64,000 nucleotides of DNA from Macrostomum hystrix (taxonomy: Eukaryota > Platyhelminthes > Macrostomidae), in assembly GCA_950097015.1 (NCBI GenBank), contig CATNEN010000025.1:5508001-5572000 (forward strand), in the 5' to 3' direction. Shown here piece after piece: positions 1 through 15,000 of this stretch. A program made the translations under genes and the position numbers. A model generated the notes under the pieces. The model ran no database searches. It saw nothing but the letters and a program-made list of their open reading frames with translations, and was not told where the DNA came from. Position 1 is the first letter of the stretch. Every line of letters begins with the position of its first letter.

Positions 1-3000
1 TCCTCCCCAAATCCTACAGGGTGTGTGTTATCTACCCCAATCCTACAGGGTGTGTGTTATGCCCTCCCCAAATCCTACAGGGTGTGTGTTATATCCGCCC
101 CAAATCCTACAGTGGTGTGTTATCTACCCCCAAATCCTACTGGGTGTGTGTTATCTCCCCCCAAATCCTACAGGGTGTGTGTTATATCCTCCCCAAATCC
201 TACAGGGTGTGTGTTATATCCTCCCCAAATCCTACAGGGTGTGTGTTATCTACCCCCAAATCCTACAGCGGTGGTTGTGATCTACCCCAATCCTACATGG
301 TGTGTGTTATATCCTACCCAAATCCTACAGGGTGTGTGTTATCTACCCCCAAATCCTACAGAGTGTGTGTTATCTCCCCCCAAATCCTACAGTGGTGTGT
401 GTTATATCCTCCCCAAATCCTACAGGGTGTGTGTTATATCCTCCCCAAATCCTACAGGGTGTGTGTCATCTACCCCCAAATCCTACAGCGGTGTGTGTTA
501 TCTACCCCCAAATCCTACAGCGGTGTGTGTTATCTACCCCCAAATCCTACAGCGGTGTGTGTTATCTACCCCAATCCTACATGGTGTGTGTTATATCCTA
601 CCCAAATCCTACAGGGTGTGTGTTATATCCTACCCAAATCCTACAGTGGTGTGTCATCTACCCCCAAATCCTACAGGGTGTGTGTTATATCCTACCCAAA
701 TCCTACAGTGGTGTGTCATCTACCCCCAAATCCTACAGGGTGTGTGTTATCTACCCCCAAATCCTACAGGGTGTGTGTTATCTCCCCCCAAATCCTACAG
801 GGTGTGTGTTATCTACCCCCAAATCCTACAGGGTGTGTGTTATCTACCCCCAAATCCTACAGGGTGTGTGTTATCTACCCCCAAATCCTACAGGGTGTGT
901 GTTATCTCCCCCAAATCCTACAGGGTGTGTGTTATCTACCCCCAAATCCTACAGGGTGTGTGTTATCTCCCTCAAATCCTACAGTGGTGTGTCATCTACC
1001 CCCAAATCCTACAGGGTGTGTGTTATCTACCCCCAAATCCTACAGGGTGTGTGTTATATCCTACCCAAATCCTACAGTGGTGTGTCATCTACCCCCAAAT
1101 CCTACAGGGTGTGTGTTATATCCTCCCCAAATCCTACAGGGTGTGTGTTATCTACCCCAATCCTACTGGGTGTGTGTTATCTCCCCCCAAATCCTACAGG
1201 GTGTGTGTTATATCCTCCCCAAATCCTACAGGGTGTGTGTTATATCCTCCCCAAATCCTACAGGGTGTGTGTTATCTACCCCCAAATCCTACAGCGGTGT
1301 GTGTTATCTACCCCAATCCTACATGGTGTGTGTTATATCCTACCCAAATCCTACAGGGTGTGTGTTATCTACCCCCAAATCCTACAGAGTGTGTGTTATC
1401 TCCCCCCAAATCCTACAGTGGTGTGTGTTATATCCTCCCCAAATCCTACAGGGTGTGTGTTATATCCTCCCCAAATCCTACAGGGTGTGTGTTATCTACC
1501 CCCAAATCCTACAGCGGTGTGTGTTATCTACCCCCAAATCCTACAGCGGTGTGTGTTATCTACCCCCAAATCCTACAGCGGTGTGTGTTATCTACCCCAA
1601 TCCTACATGGTGTGTGTTATATCCTACCCAAATCCTACAGGGTGTGTGTTATATCCTACCCAAATCCTACAGTGGTGTGTCATCTACCCCCAAATCCTAC
1701 AGGGTGTGTGTTATATCCTACCCAAATCCTACAGTGGTGTGTCATCTACCCCCAAATCCTACAGGGTGTGTGTTATATCCTACCCAAATCCTACAGTGGT
1801 GTGTCATCTACCCCCAAATCCTACAGGGTGTGTGTTATCTACCCCCAAATCCTACAGGGTGTGTGTTATCTCCCCCCCAAATCCTACAGGGTGTGTGTTA
1901 TCTACCCCCAAATCCTACAGGGTGTGTGTTATCTACCCCCAAATCCTACAGGGTGTGTGTTATCTACCCCCAAATCCTACAGGGTGTGTGTTATCTCCCC
2001 CCAAATCCTTCAGGGTGTGTGTTATCTACCCCCAAATCCTACAGGGTGTGTGTTATCTACCCCCAAATCCTACAGGGTGTGTGTTATCTACCCCCAAATC
2101 CTACAGTGGTGTGTGTTATCTACCCCCAAATCCTACAGCGGTGTGTGTTATCTACCCCCAAATCCTACAGGGTGTGTGTTATCTACCCCCAAATCCTACA
2201 GCGGTGTGTGTTATCTACCCCCAAATTCTACAGCGGTGTGTGTTATCTACCCCCAAATCCTACAGCGGTGTGTGTTATCTACCCCAATCCTACATGGTGT
2301 GTGTTATATCCTACCCAAATCCTACAGGGTGTGTGTTATATCCTTCCCAAATCCTACAGTGGTGTGTCATCTACCCCCAAATCCTACAGGGTGTGTGTTA
2401 TATCCTACCCAAATCCTACAGTGGTGTGTCATCTACCCCCAAATCCTACAGGGTGTGTGTTATATCCTACCCAAATCCTACAGTGGTGTGTCATCTACCC
2501 CCAAATCCTACAGGGTGTGTGTTATCTACCCCCAAATCCTACAGGGTGTGTGTTATCTCCCCCCAAATCCTACAGGGTGTGTGTTATCTACCCCCAAATC
2601 CTACAGGGTGTGTGTTATCTACCCCCAAATCCTACAGCGGTGGTTGTGATCTACCCCAATCCTACATGGTGTGTGTTATATCCTCCCCAAATCCTACAGG
2701 GTGTGTGTTATATCCTCCCCAAATCCTACAGGGTGTGTGTTATCTACCCCCAAATCCTACAGCGGTGGTTGTGATCTACCCCAATCCTACATGGTGTGTG
2801 TTATATCCTACCCAAATCCTACAGGGTGTGTGTTATCTACCCCCAAATCCTACAGAGTGTGTGTTATCTCCCCCCAAATCCTACAGTGGTGTGTGTTATA
2901 TCCTCCCCAAATCCTACAGGGTGTGTGTTATATCCTCCCCAAATCCTACAGGGTGTGTGTCATCTACCCCCAAATCCTACAGCGGTGTGTGTTATCTACC

Positions 3001-6000
3001 CCCAAATCCTACAGCGGTGTGTGTTATCTACCCCCAAATCCTACAGCGGTGTGTGTTATCTACCCCAATCCTACATGGTGTGTGTTATATCCTACCCAAA
3101 TCCTACAGGGTGTGTGTTATATCCTACCCAAATCCTACAGTGGTGTGTCATCTACCCCCAAATCCTACAGGGTGTGTGTTATATCCTACCCAAATCCTAC
3201 AGTGGTGTGTCATCTACCCCCAAATCCTACAGGGTGTGTGTTATCTACCCCCAAATCCTACAGGGTGTGTGTTATCTCCCCCCAAATCCTACAGGGTGTG
3301 TGTTATCTACCCCCAAATCCTACAGGGTGTGTGTTATCTACCCCCAAATCCTACAGGGTGTGTGTTATCTACCCCCAAATCCTACAGGGTGTGTGTTATC
3401 TCCCCCAAATCCTACAGGGTGTGTGTTATCTACCCCCAAATCCTACAGGGTGTGTGTTATCTCCCTCAAATCCTACAGTGGTGTGTCATCTACCCCCAAA
3501 TCCTACAGGGTGTGTGTTATCTACCCCCAAATCCTACAGGGTGTGTGTTATATCCTACCCAAATCCTACAGTGGTGTGTCATCTACCCCCAAATCCTACA
3601 GGGTGTGTGTTATATCCTCCCCAAATCCTACAGGGTGTGTGTTATCTACCCCAATCCTACTGGGTGTGTGTTATCTCCCCCCAAATCCTACAGGGTGTGT
3701 GTTATATCCTCCCCAAATCCTACAGGGTGTGTGTTATATCCTCCCCAAATCCTACAGGGTGTGTGTTATCTACCCCCAAATCCTACAGCGGTGTGTGTTA
3801 TCTACCCCAATCCTACATGGTGTGTGTTATATCCTACCCAAATCCTACAGGGTGTGTGTTATCTACCCCCAAATCCTACAGAGTGTGTGTTATCTCCCCC
3901 CAAATCCTACAGTGGTGTGTGTTATATCCTCCCCAAATCCTACAGGGTGTGTGTTATATCCTCCCCAAATCCTACAGGGTGTGTGTTATCTACCCCCAAA
4001 TCCTACAGCGGTGTGTGTTATCTACCCCCAAATCCTACAGCGGTGTGTGTTATCTACCCCCAAATCCTACAGCGGTGTGTGTTATCTACCCCAATCCTAC
4101 ATGGTGTGTGTTATATCCTACCCAAATCCTACAGGGTGTGTGTTATATCCTACCCAAATCCTACAGTGGTGTGTCATCTACCCCCAAATCCTACAGGGTG
4201 TGTGTTATATCCTACCCAAATCCTACAGTGGTGTGTCATCTACCCCCAAATCCTACAGGGTGTGTGTTATATCCTACCCAAATCCTACAGTGGTGTGTCA
4301 TCTACCCCCAAATCCTACAGGGTGTGTGTTATCTACCCCCAAATCCTACAGGGTGTGTGTTATCTCCCCCCCAAATCCTACAGGGTGTGTGTTATCTACC
4401 CCCAAATCCTACAGGGTGTGTGTTATCTACCCCCAAATCCTACAGGGTGTGTGTTATCTACCCCCAAATCCTACAGGGTGTGTGTTATCTCCCCCCAAAT
4501 CCTTCAGGGTGTGTGTTATCTACCCCCAAATCCTACAGGGTGTGTGTTATCTACCCCCAAATCCTACAGGGTGTGTGTTATCTACCCCCAAATCCTACAG
4601 TGGTGTGTGTTATCTACCCCCAAATCCTACAGCGGTGTGTGTTATCTACCCCCAAATCCTACAGGGTGTGTGTTATCTACCCCCAAATCCTACAGCGGTG
4701 TGTGTTATCTACCCCCAAATTCTACAGCGGTGTGTGTTATCTACCCCCAAATCCTACAGCGGTGTGTGTTATCTACCCCAATCCTACATGGTGTGTGTTA
4801 TATCCTACCCAAATCCTACAGGGTGTGTGTTATATCCTTCCCAAATCCTACAGTGGTGTGTCATCTACCCCCAAATCCTACAGGGTGTGTGTTATATCCT
4901 ACCCAAATCCTACAGTGGTGTGTCATCTACCCCCAAATCCTACAGGGTGTGTGTTATATCCTACCCAAATCCTACAGTGGTGTGTCATCTACCCCCAAAT
5001 CCTACAGGGTGTGTGTTATCTACCCCCAAATCCTACAGGGTGTGTGTTATCTCCCCCCAAATCCTACAGGGTGTGTGTTATCTACCCCCAAATCCTACAG
5101 GGTGTGTGTTATCTACCCCCAAATCCTACAGGGTGTGTGTTATCTACCCCCAAATCCTACAGGGTGTGTGTTATCTCCCCCCAAATCCTACAGGGTGTGT
5201 GTTATCTACCCCCAAATCCTACAGGGTGTGTGTTATCTACCCCCAAATCCTACAGGGTGTGTGTTATCTCCCCCCAAATCCTACAGGGTGTGTGTTATCT
5301 ACCCCCAAATCCTACAGGGTGTGTGTAATCTCCCCCAAATCCTACAGGGTGTGTGTTATCTACCCCCAAATCCTACAGGGTGTGTGTTATCTACCCCCAA
5401 ATCCTACAGGGTGTGTGTTATCTACCCCCAAATCCTACAGTGGTGTGTGTTATCTACCCCCAAATCCTACAGCGGTGTGTGTTATCTACCCCCAAATCCT
5501 ACAGGGTGTGTGTTATCTACCCCCAAATCCTACAGGGTGTGTGTTATCTACCCCCAAATCCTACAGTGGTGTGTGTTATCTACCCCCAAATCCTACTGGG
5601 TGTGTGTTATCTACCCCCAAATCCTACTGGGTGTGTGTTATCTACCCCCAAATCCTACTGGGTGTGTGTTATCTACCCCCAAATCCTACAGGGTGTGTGT
5701 TATCTACCCCCAAATCCTACAGGGTGTGTGTTATATCCTACCCAAATCCTACAGGGTGTGTGTTATCTACCCCCAAATCCTACAGGGTGTGTGTTATCTA
5801 CCCCCAAATCCTACTGGGTGTGTGTTATCTACCCCCAAATCCTACAGGGTGTGTGTTATCTACCCCCAAATCCTACTGGGTGTGTGTTATCTACCCCCAA
5901 ATCCTACAGGGTGTGTGTTATCTACCCCCAAATCCTACAGGGTGTGTGTTATCTACCCCCAAATCCTACAGGGTGTGTGTTATCTCCCCCCAAATCCTAC

Positions 6001-9000
6001 AGGGTGTGTGTTATCTACCCCCAAATCCTACAGGGTGTGTGTTATCTCCCCCAAATCCTACAGGGTGTGTGTTATCTACCCCCAAATCCTACAGGGTGTG
6101 TGTTATCTACCCCCAAATCCTACAGTGGTGTGTGTTATCTACCCCCAAATCCTACAGCGGTGTGTGTTATCTACCCCCAAATCCTACAGGGTGTGTGTTA
6201 TCTACCCCCAAATCCTACAGGGTGTGTGTTATCTACCCCCAAATCCTACAGTGGTGTGTGTTATCTACCCTCAAATCCTACTGGGTGTGTGTTATCTACC
6301 CCCAAATCCTACTGGGTGTGTGTTATCTACCCCCAAATCCTACTGGGTGTGTGTTATCTACCCCCAAATCCTACTGGGTGTGTGTCATCTACCCCCAAAT
6401 CCTACTGGGTGTGTGTTATCTACCCCCAAATCCTACTGGGTGTGTGTTATCTACCCCCAAATCCTACTGGGTGTGTGTTATCTACCCCCAAATCCTACTG
6501 GGTGTGTGTCATCTACCCCCAAATCCTACTGGGTGTGTGTTATCTACCCCCAAATCCTACAGGGTGTGTGTTATCTACCCCCAAATCCTACTGGGTGTGT
6601 GTTATCTATCCCCAAATCCTACAGGGTGTGTGTTATCTACCCCCAAATCCTACAGGGTGTGTGTTATATCCTACCCAAATCCTACAGGGTGTGTGTTATC
6701 TACCCCCAAATCCTACAGGGTGTGTGTTATCTACCCCCAAATCCTACTGGGTGTGTGTTATCTACCCCCAAATCCTACAGGGTGTGTGTTATCTACCCCC
6801 AAATCCTACTGGGTGTGTGTTATCTACCCCCAAATCCTACAGGGTGTGTGTTATCTACCCCCAAATCCTACAGGGTGTGTGTTATATCCTACCCAAATCC
6901 TACAGGGTGTGTGTTATCTACCCCCAAATCCTACAGGGTGTGTGTTATCTACCCCCAAATCCTACTGGTGTGTGTTATCTACCCCCAAATCCTACAGGGT
7001 GTGTGTTATCTACCCCCAAATCCTACAGGGTGTGTGTTATATCCTACCCAAATCCTACAGGGTGTGTGTTATCTACCCCCAAATCCTACAGGGTGTGTGT
7101 TATCTCCCCCCAAATCCTACTGGGTGTGTGTTATCTACCCCCAAATCCTACAGGGTGTGTGTTATCTACCCCCAAATCCTACTGGGTGTGTGTTATCTAC
7201 CCCCAAATCCTACAGTGGTGTGTTATCTACCCCCAAATCCTACAGGGTGTGTGTTATCTACCCCCAAATCCTACAGGGTGTGTGTTATCTACCCCCAAAT
7301 CCTACAGGGTGTGTGTTATCTACCCCCAAATCCTACAGTGGTGTGTGTTATCTACCCCCAAATCCTACAGCGGTGTGTGTTATCTACCCCCAAATCCTAC
7401 AGGGTGTGTGTTATCTACCCCCAAATCCTACAGGGTGTGTGTTATCTACCCCCAAATCCTACAGTGGTGTGTGTTATCTACCCCCAAATCCTACTGGGTG
7501 TGTGTTATCTACCCCCAAATCCTACTTGGTGTGTGTTATCTACCCCCAAATCCTACTGGGTGTGTGTTATCTACCCCCAAATCCTACTGGGTGTGTGTCA
7601 TCTACCCCCAAATCCTACTGGGTGTGTGTTATCTACCCCCAAATCCTACTGGGTGTGTGTTATCTACCCCAAATCCTACTGGGTGTGTGTTATCTACCCC
7701 CAAATCCTACTGGGTGTGTGTCATCTACCCCCAAATCCTACTGGGTGTGTGTTATCTACCCCCAAATCCTACAGGGTGTGTGTTATCTACCCCCAAATCC
7801 TACTGGGTGTGTGTTATCTACCCCCAAATCCTACAGGGTGTGTGTTATCTACCCCCAAATCCTACAGGGTGTGTGTTATATCCTACCCAAATCCTACAGG
7901 GTGTGTGTTATCTACCCCCAAATCCTACAGGGTGTGTGTTATCTACCCCCAAATCCTACTGGGTGTGTGTTATCTACCCCCAAATCCTACAGGGTGTGTG
8001 TTATCTACCCCCAAATCCTACTGGGTGTGTGTTATCTACCCCCAAATCCTACAGGGTGTGTGTTATCTACCCCCAAATCCTACAGGGTGTGTGTTATATC
8101 CTACCCAAATCCTACAGGGTGTGTGTTATCTACCCCCAAATCCTACAGGGTGTGTGTTATCTACCCCCAAATCCTACTGGGTGTGTGTTATCTACCCCCA
8201 AATCCTACAGGGTGTGTGTTATCTACCCCCAAATCCTACAGGGTGTGTGTTATATCCTACCCAAATCCTACAGGGTGTGTGTTATCTACCCCCAAATCCT
8301 ACAGGGTGTGTGTTATCTACCCCCAAATCCTACTGGGTGTGTGTTATCTACCCCCAAATCCTACAGCGGTGTGTGTTATCTACCCCCAAATTCTACAGCG
8401 GTGTGTGTTATCTACCCCCAAATCCTACAGCGGTGTGTGTTATCTACCCCAATCCTACATGGTGTGTGTTATATCCTACCCAAATCCTACAGGGTGTGTG
8501 TTATATCCTTCCCAAATCCTACAGTGGTGTGTCATCTACCCCCAAATCCTACAGGGTGTGTGTTATATCCTACCCAAATCCTACAGTGGTGTGTCATCTA
8601 CCCCCAAATCCTACAGGGTGTGTGTTATATCCTACCCAAATCCTACAGTGGTGTGTCATCTACCCCCAAATCCTACAGGGTGTGTGTTATCTACCCCCAA
8701 ATCCTACAGGGTGTGTGTTATCTCCCCCCAAATCCTACAGGGTGTGTGTTATCTACCCCCAAATCCTACAGGGTGTGTGTTATCTACCCCCAAATCCTAC
8801 AGGGTGTGTGTTATCTACCCCCAAATCCTACAGGGTGTGTGTTATCTCCCCCCAAATCCTACAGGGTGTGTGTTATCTACCCCCAAATCCTACAGGGTGT
8901 GTGTTATCTCCCCCAAATCCTACAGGGTGTGTGTTATCTACCCCCAAATCCTACAGGGTGTGTGTTATCTCCCTCAAATCCTACAGTGGTGTGTCATCTA

Positions 9001-12000
9001 CCCCCAAATCCTACAGGGTGTGTGTTATCTACCCCCAAATCCTACAGGGTGTGTGTTATATCCTACCCAAATCCTACAGTGGTGTGTCATCTACCCCCAA
9101 ATCCTACAGGGTGTGTGTTATATCCTCCCCAAATCCTACAGGGTGTGTGTTATCTACCCCAATCCTACTGGGTGTGTGTTATCTCCCCCCAAATCCTACA
9201 GGGTGTGTGTTATATCCTCCCCAAATCCTACAGGGTGTGTGTTATATCCTCCCCAAATCCTACAGGGTGTGTGTTATCTACCCCCAAATCCTACAGCGGT
9301 GTGTGTTATCTACCCCAATCCTACATGGTGTGTGTTATATCCTACCCAAATCCTACAGGGTGTGTGTTATCTACCCCCAAATCCTACAGAGTGTGTGTTA
9401 TCTCCCCCCAAATCCTACAGTGGTGTGTGTTATATCCTCCCCAAATCCTACAGGGTGTGTGTTATATCCTCCCCAAATCCTACAGGGTGTGTGTTATCTA
9501 CCCCCAAATCCTACAGCGGTGTGTGTTATCTACCCCCAAATCCTACAGCGGTGTGTGTTATCTACCCCCAAATCCTACAGCGGTGTGTGTTATCTACCCC
9601 AATCCTACATGGTGTGTGTTATATCCTACCCAAATCCTACAGGGTGTGTGTTATATCCTACCCAAATCCTACAGTGGTGTGTCATCTACCCCCAAATCCT
9701 ACAGGGTGTGTGTTATATCCTACCCAAATCCTACAGTGGTGTGTCATCTACCCCCAAATCCTACAGGGTGTGTGTTATATCCTACCCAAATCCTACAGTG
9801 GTGTGTCATCTACCCCCAAATCCTACAGGGTGTGTGTTATCTACCCCCAAATCCTACAGGGTGTGTGTTATCTCCCCCCCAAATCCTACAGGGTGTGTGT
9901 TATCTACCCCCAAATCCTACAGGGTGTGTGTTATCTACCCCCAAATCCTACAGGGTGTGTGTTATCTACCCCCAAATCCTACAGGGTGTGTGTTATCTCC
10001 CCCCAAATCCTTCAGGGTGTGTGTTATCTACCCCAAATCCTACAGGGTGTGTGTTATCTACCCCCAAATCCTACAGGGTGTGTGTTATCTACCCCCAAAT
10101 CCTACAGTGGTGTGTGTTATCTACCCCCAAATCCTACAGCGGTGTGTGTTATCTACCCCCAAATCCTACAGGGTGTGTGTTATCTACCCCCAAATCCTAC
10201 AGCGGTGTGTGTTATCTACCCCCAAATTCTACAGCGGTGTGTGTTATCTACCCCCAAATCCTACAGCGGTGTGTGTTATCTACCCCAATCCTACATGGTG
10301 TGTGTTATATCCTACCCAAATCCTACAGGGTGTGTGTTATATCCTTCCCAAATCCTACAGTGGTGTGTCATCTACCCCCAAATCCTACAGGGTGTGTGTT
10401 ATATCCTACCCAAATCCTACAGTGGTGTGTCATCTACCCCCAAATCCTACAGGGTGTGTGTTATATCCTACCCAAATCCTACAGTGGTGTGTCATCTACC
10501 CCCAAATCCTACAGGGTGTGTGTTATCTACCCCCAAATCCTACAGGGTGTGTGTTATCTCCCCCCAAATCCTACAGGGTGTGTGTTATCTACCCCCAAAT
10601 CCTACAGGGTGTGTGTTATCTACCCCCAAATCCTACAGGGTGTGTGTTATCTACCCCCAAATCCTACAGGGTGTGTGTTATCTCCCCCCAAATCCTACAG
10701 GGTGTGTGTTATCTACCCCCAAATCCTACAGGGTGTGTGTTATCTACCCCCAAATCCTACAGGGTGTGTGTTATCTCCCCCCAAATCCTACAGGGTGTGT
10801 GTTATCTACCCCCAAATCCTACAGGGTGTGTGTAATCTCCCCCAAATCCTACAGGGTGTGTGTTATCTACCCCCAAATCCTACAGGGTGTGTGTTATGTA
10901 CCCCCAAATCCTACAGGGTGTGTGTTATCTACCCCCAAATCCTACAGTGGTGTGTGTTATCTACCCCCAAATCCTACAGCGGTGTGTGTTATCTACCCCC
11001 AAATCCTACAGGGTGTGTGTTATCTACCCCCAAATCCTACAGGGTGTGTGTTATCTACCCCCAAATCCTACAGTGGTGTGTGTTATCTACCCCCAAATCC
11101 TACTGGGTGTGTGTTATCTACCCCCAAATCCTACTGGGTGTGTGTTATCTACCCCCAAATCCTACTGGGTGTGTGTTATCTACCCCCAAATCCTACAGGG
11201 TGTGTGTTATCTACCCCCAAATCCTACAGGGTGTGTGTTATATCCTACCCAAATCCTACAGGGTGTGTGTTATCTACCCCCAAATCCTACAGGGTGTGTG
11301 TTATCTACCCCCAAATCCTACTGGGTGTGTGTTATCTACCCCCAAATCCTACAGGGTGTGTGTTATCTACCCCCAAATCCTACTGGGTGTGTGTTATCTA
11401 CCCCCAAATCCTACAGGGTGTGTGTTATCTACCCCCAAATCCTACAGGGTGTGTGTTATCTACCCCCAAATCCTACAGGGTGTGTGTTATCTCCCCCCAA
11501 ATCCTACAGGGTGTGTGTTATCTACCCCCAAATCCTACAGGGTGTGTGTTATCTCCCCCAAATCCTACAGGGTGTGTGTTATCTACCCCCAAATCCTACA
11601 GGGTGTGTGTTATCTACCCCCAAATCCTACAGTGGTGTGTGTTTTCTACCCCCAAATCCTACAGCGGTGTGTGTTATCTACCCCCAAATCCTACAGGGTG
11701 TGTGTTATCTACCCCCAAATCCTACAGGGTGTGTGTTATCTACCCCCAAATCCTACAGTGGTGTGTGTTATCTACCCTCAAATCCTACTGGGTGTGTGTT
11801 ATCTACCCCCAAATCCTACTGGGTGTGTGTTATCTACCCCCAAATCCTACTGGGTGTGTGTTATCTACCCCCAAATCCTACTGGGTGTGTGTCATCTACC
11901 CCCAAATCCTACTGGGTGTGTGTTATCTACCCCCAAATCCTACTGGGTGTGTGTTATCTACCCCCAAATCCTACTGGGTGTGTGTTATCTACCCCCAAAT

Positions 12001-15000
12001 CCTACTGGGTGTGTGTCATCTACCCCCAAATCCTACTGGGTGTGTGTTATCTACCCCCAAATCCTACAGGGTGTGTGTTATCTACCCCCAAATCCTACTG
12101 GGTGTGTGTTATCTATCCCCAAATCCTACAGGGTGTGTGTTATCTACCCCCAAATCCTACAGGGTGTGTGTTATATCCTACCCAAATCCTACAGGGTGTG
12201 TGTTATCTACCCCCAAATCCTACAGGGTGTGTGTTATCTACCCCCAAATCCTACTGGGTGTGTGTTATCTACCCCCAAATCCTACAGGGTGTGTGTTATC
12301 TACCCCCAAATCCTACTGGGTGTGTGTTATCTACCCCCAAATCCTACAGGGTGTGTGTTATCTACCCCCAAATCCTACAGGGTGTGTGTTATATCCTACC
12401 CAAATCCTACAGGGTGTGTGTTATCTACCCCCAAATCCTACAGGGTGTGTGTTATCTACCCCCAAATCCTACTGGTGTGTGTTATCTACCCCCAAATCCT
12501 ACAGGGTGTGTGTTATCTACCCCCAAATCCTACAGGGTGTGTGTTATATCCTACCCAAATCCTACAGGGTGTGTGTTATCTACCCCCAAATCCTACAGGG
12601 TGTGTGTTATCTCCCCCCAAATCCTACTGGGTGTGTGTTATCTACCCCCAAATCCTACAGGGTGTGTGTTATCTACCCCCAAATCCTACTGGGTGTGTGT
12701 TATCTACCCCCAAATCCTACAGTGGTGTGTTATCTACCCCCAAATCCTACAGGGTGTGTGTTATCTACCCCCAAATCCTACAGGGTGTGTGTTATCTACC
12801 CCCAAATCCTACAGGGTGTGTGTTATCTACCCCCAAATCCTACAGTGGTGTGTGTTATCTACCCCCAAATCCTACAGCGGTGTGTGTTATCTACCCCCAA
12901 ATCCTACAGGGTGTGTGTTATCTACCCCCAAATCCTACAGGGTGTGTGTTATCTACCCCCAAATCCTACAGTGGTGTGTGTTATCTACCCCCAAATCCTA
13001 CTGGGTGTGTGTTATCTACCCCCAAATCCTACTTGGTGTGTGTTATCTACCCCCAAATCCTACTGGGTGTGTGTTATCTACCCCCAAATCCTACTGGGTG
13101 TGTGTCATCTACCCCCAAATCCTACTGGGTGTGTGTTATCTACCCCCAAATCCTACTGGGTGTGTGTTATCTACCCCAAATCCTACTGGGTGTGTGTTAT
13201 CTACCCCCAAATCCTACTGGGTGTGTGTCATCTACCCCCAAATCCTACTGGGTGTGTGTTATCTACCCCCAAATCCTACAGGGTGTGTGTTATCTACCCC
13301 CAAATCCTACTGGGTGTGTGTTATCTACCCCCAAATCCTACAGGGTGTGTGTTATCTACCCCCAAATCCTACAGGGTGTGTGTTATATCCTACCCAAATC
13401 CTACAGGGTGTGTGTTATCTACCCCCAAATCCTACAGGGTGTGTGTTATCTACCCCCAAATCCTACTGGGTGTGTGTTATCTACCCCCAAATCCTACAGG
13501 GTGTGTGTTATCTACCCCCAAATCCTACTGGGTGTGTGTTATCTACCCCCAAATCCTACAGGGTGTGTGTTATCTACCCCCAAATCCTACAGGGTGTGTG
13601 TTATATCCTACCCAAATCCTACAGGGTGTGTGTTATCTACCCCCAAATCCTACAGGGTGTGTGTTATCTACCCCCAAATCCTACTGGGTGTGTGTTATCT
13701 ACCCCCAAATCCTACAGGGTGTGTGTTATCTACCCCCAAATCCTACAGGGTGTGTGTTATATCCTACCCAAATCCTACAGGGTGTGTGTTATCTACCCCC
13801 AAATCCTACAGGGTGTGTGTTATCTACCCCCAAATCCTACTGGGTGTGTGTTATCTACCCCCAAATCCTACAGCGGTGTGTGTTATCTACCCCCAAATTC
13901 TACAGCGGTGTGTGTTATCTACCCCCAAATCCTACAGCGGTGTGTGTTATCTACCCCAATCCTACATGGTGTGTGTTATATCCTACCCAAATCCTACAGG
14001 GTGTGTGTTATATCCTTCCCAAATCCTACAGTGGTGTGTCATCTACCCCCAAATCCTACAGGGTGTGTGTTATATCCTACCCAAATCCTACAGTGGTGTG
14101 TCATCTACCCCCAAATCCTACAGGGTGTGTGTTATATCCTACCCAAATCCTACAGTGGTGTGTCATCTACCCCCAAATCCTACAGGGTGTGTGTTATCTA
14201 CCCCCAAATCCTACAGGGTGTGTGTTATCTCCCCCCAAATCCTACAGGGTGTGTGTTATCTACCCCCAAATCCTACAGGGTGTGTGTTATCTACCCCCAA
14301 ATCCTACAGGGTGTGTGTTATCTACCCCCAAATCCTACAGGGTGTGTGTTATCTCCCCCCAAATCCTACAGGGTGTGTGTTATCTACCCCCAAATCCTAC
14401 AGGGTGTGTGTTATCTACCCCCAAATCCTACAGGGTGTGTGTTATCTCCCCCCAAATCCTACAGGGTGTGTGTTATCTACCCCCAAATCCTACAGGGTGT
14501 GTGTAATCTCCCCCAAATCCTACAGGGTGTGTGTTATCTACCCCCAAATCCTACAGGGTGTGTGTTATCTACCCCCAAATCCTACAGGGTGTGTGTTATC
14601 TACCCCCAAATCCTACAGTGGTGTGTGTTATCTACCCCCAAATCCTACAGCGGTGTGTGTTATCTACCCCCAAATCCTACAGGGTGTGTGTTATCTACCC
14701 CCAAATCCTACAGGGTGTGTGTTATCTACCCCCAAATCCTACAGTGGTGTGTGTTATCTACCCCCAAATCCTACTGGGTGTGTGTTATCTACCCCCAAAT
14801 CCTACTGGGTGTGTGTTATCTACCCCCAAATCCTACTGGGTGTGTGTTATCTACCCCCAAATCCTACAGGGTGTGTGTTATCTACCCCCAAATCCTACAG
14901 GGTGTGTGTTATATCCTACCCAAATCCTACAGGGTGTGTGTTATCTACCCCCAAATCCTACAGGGTGTGTGTTATCTACCCCCAAATCCTACTGGGTGTG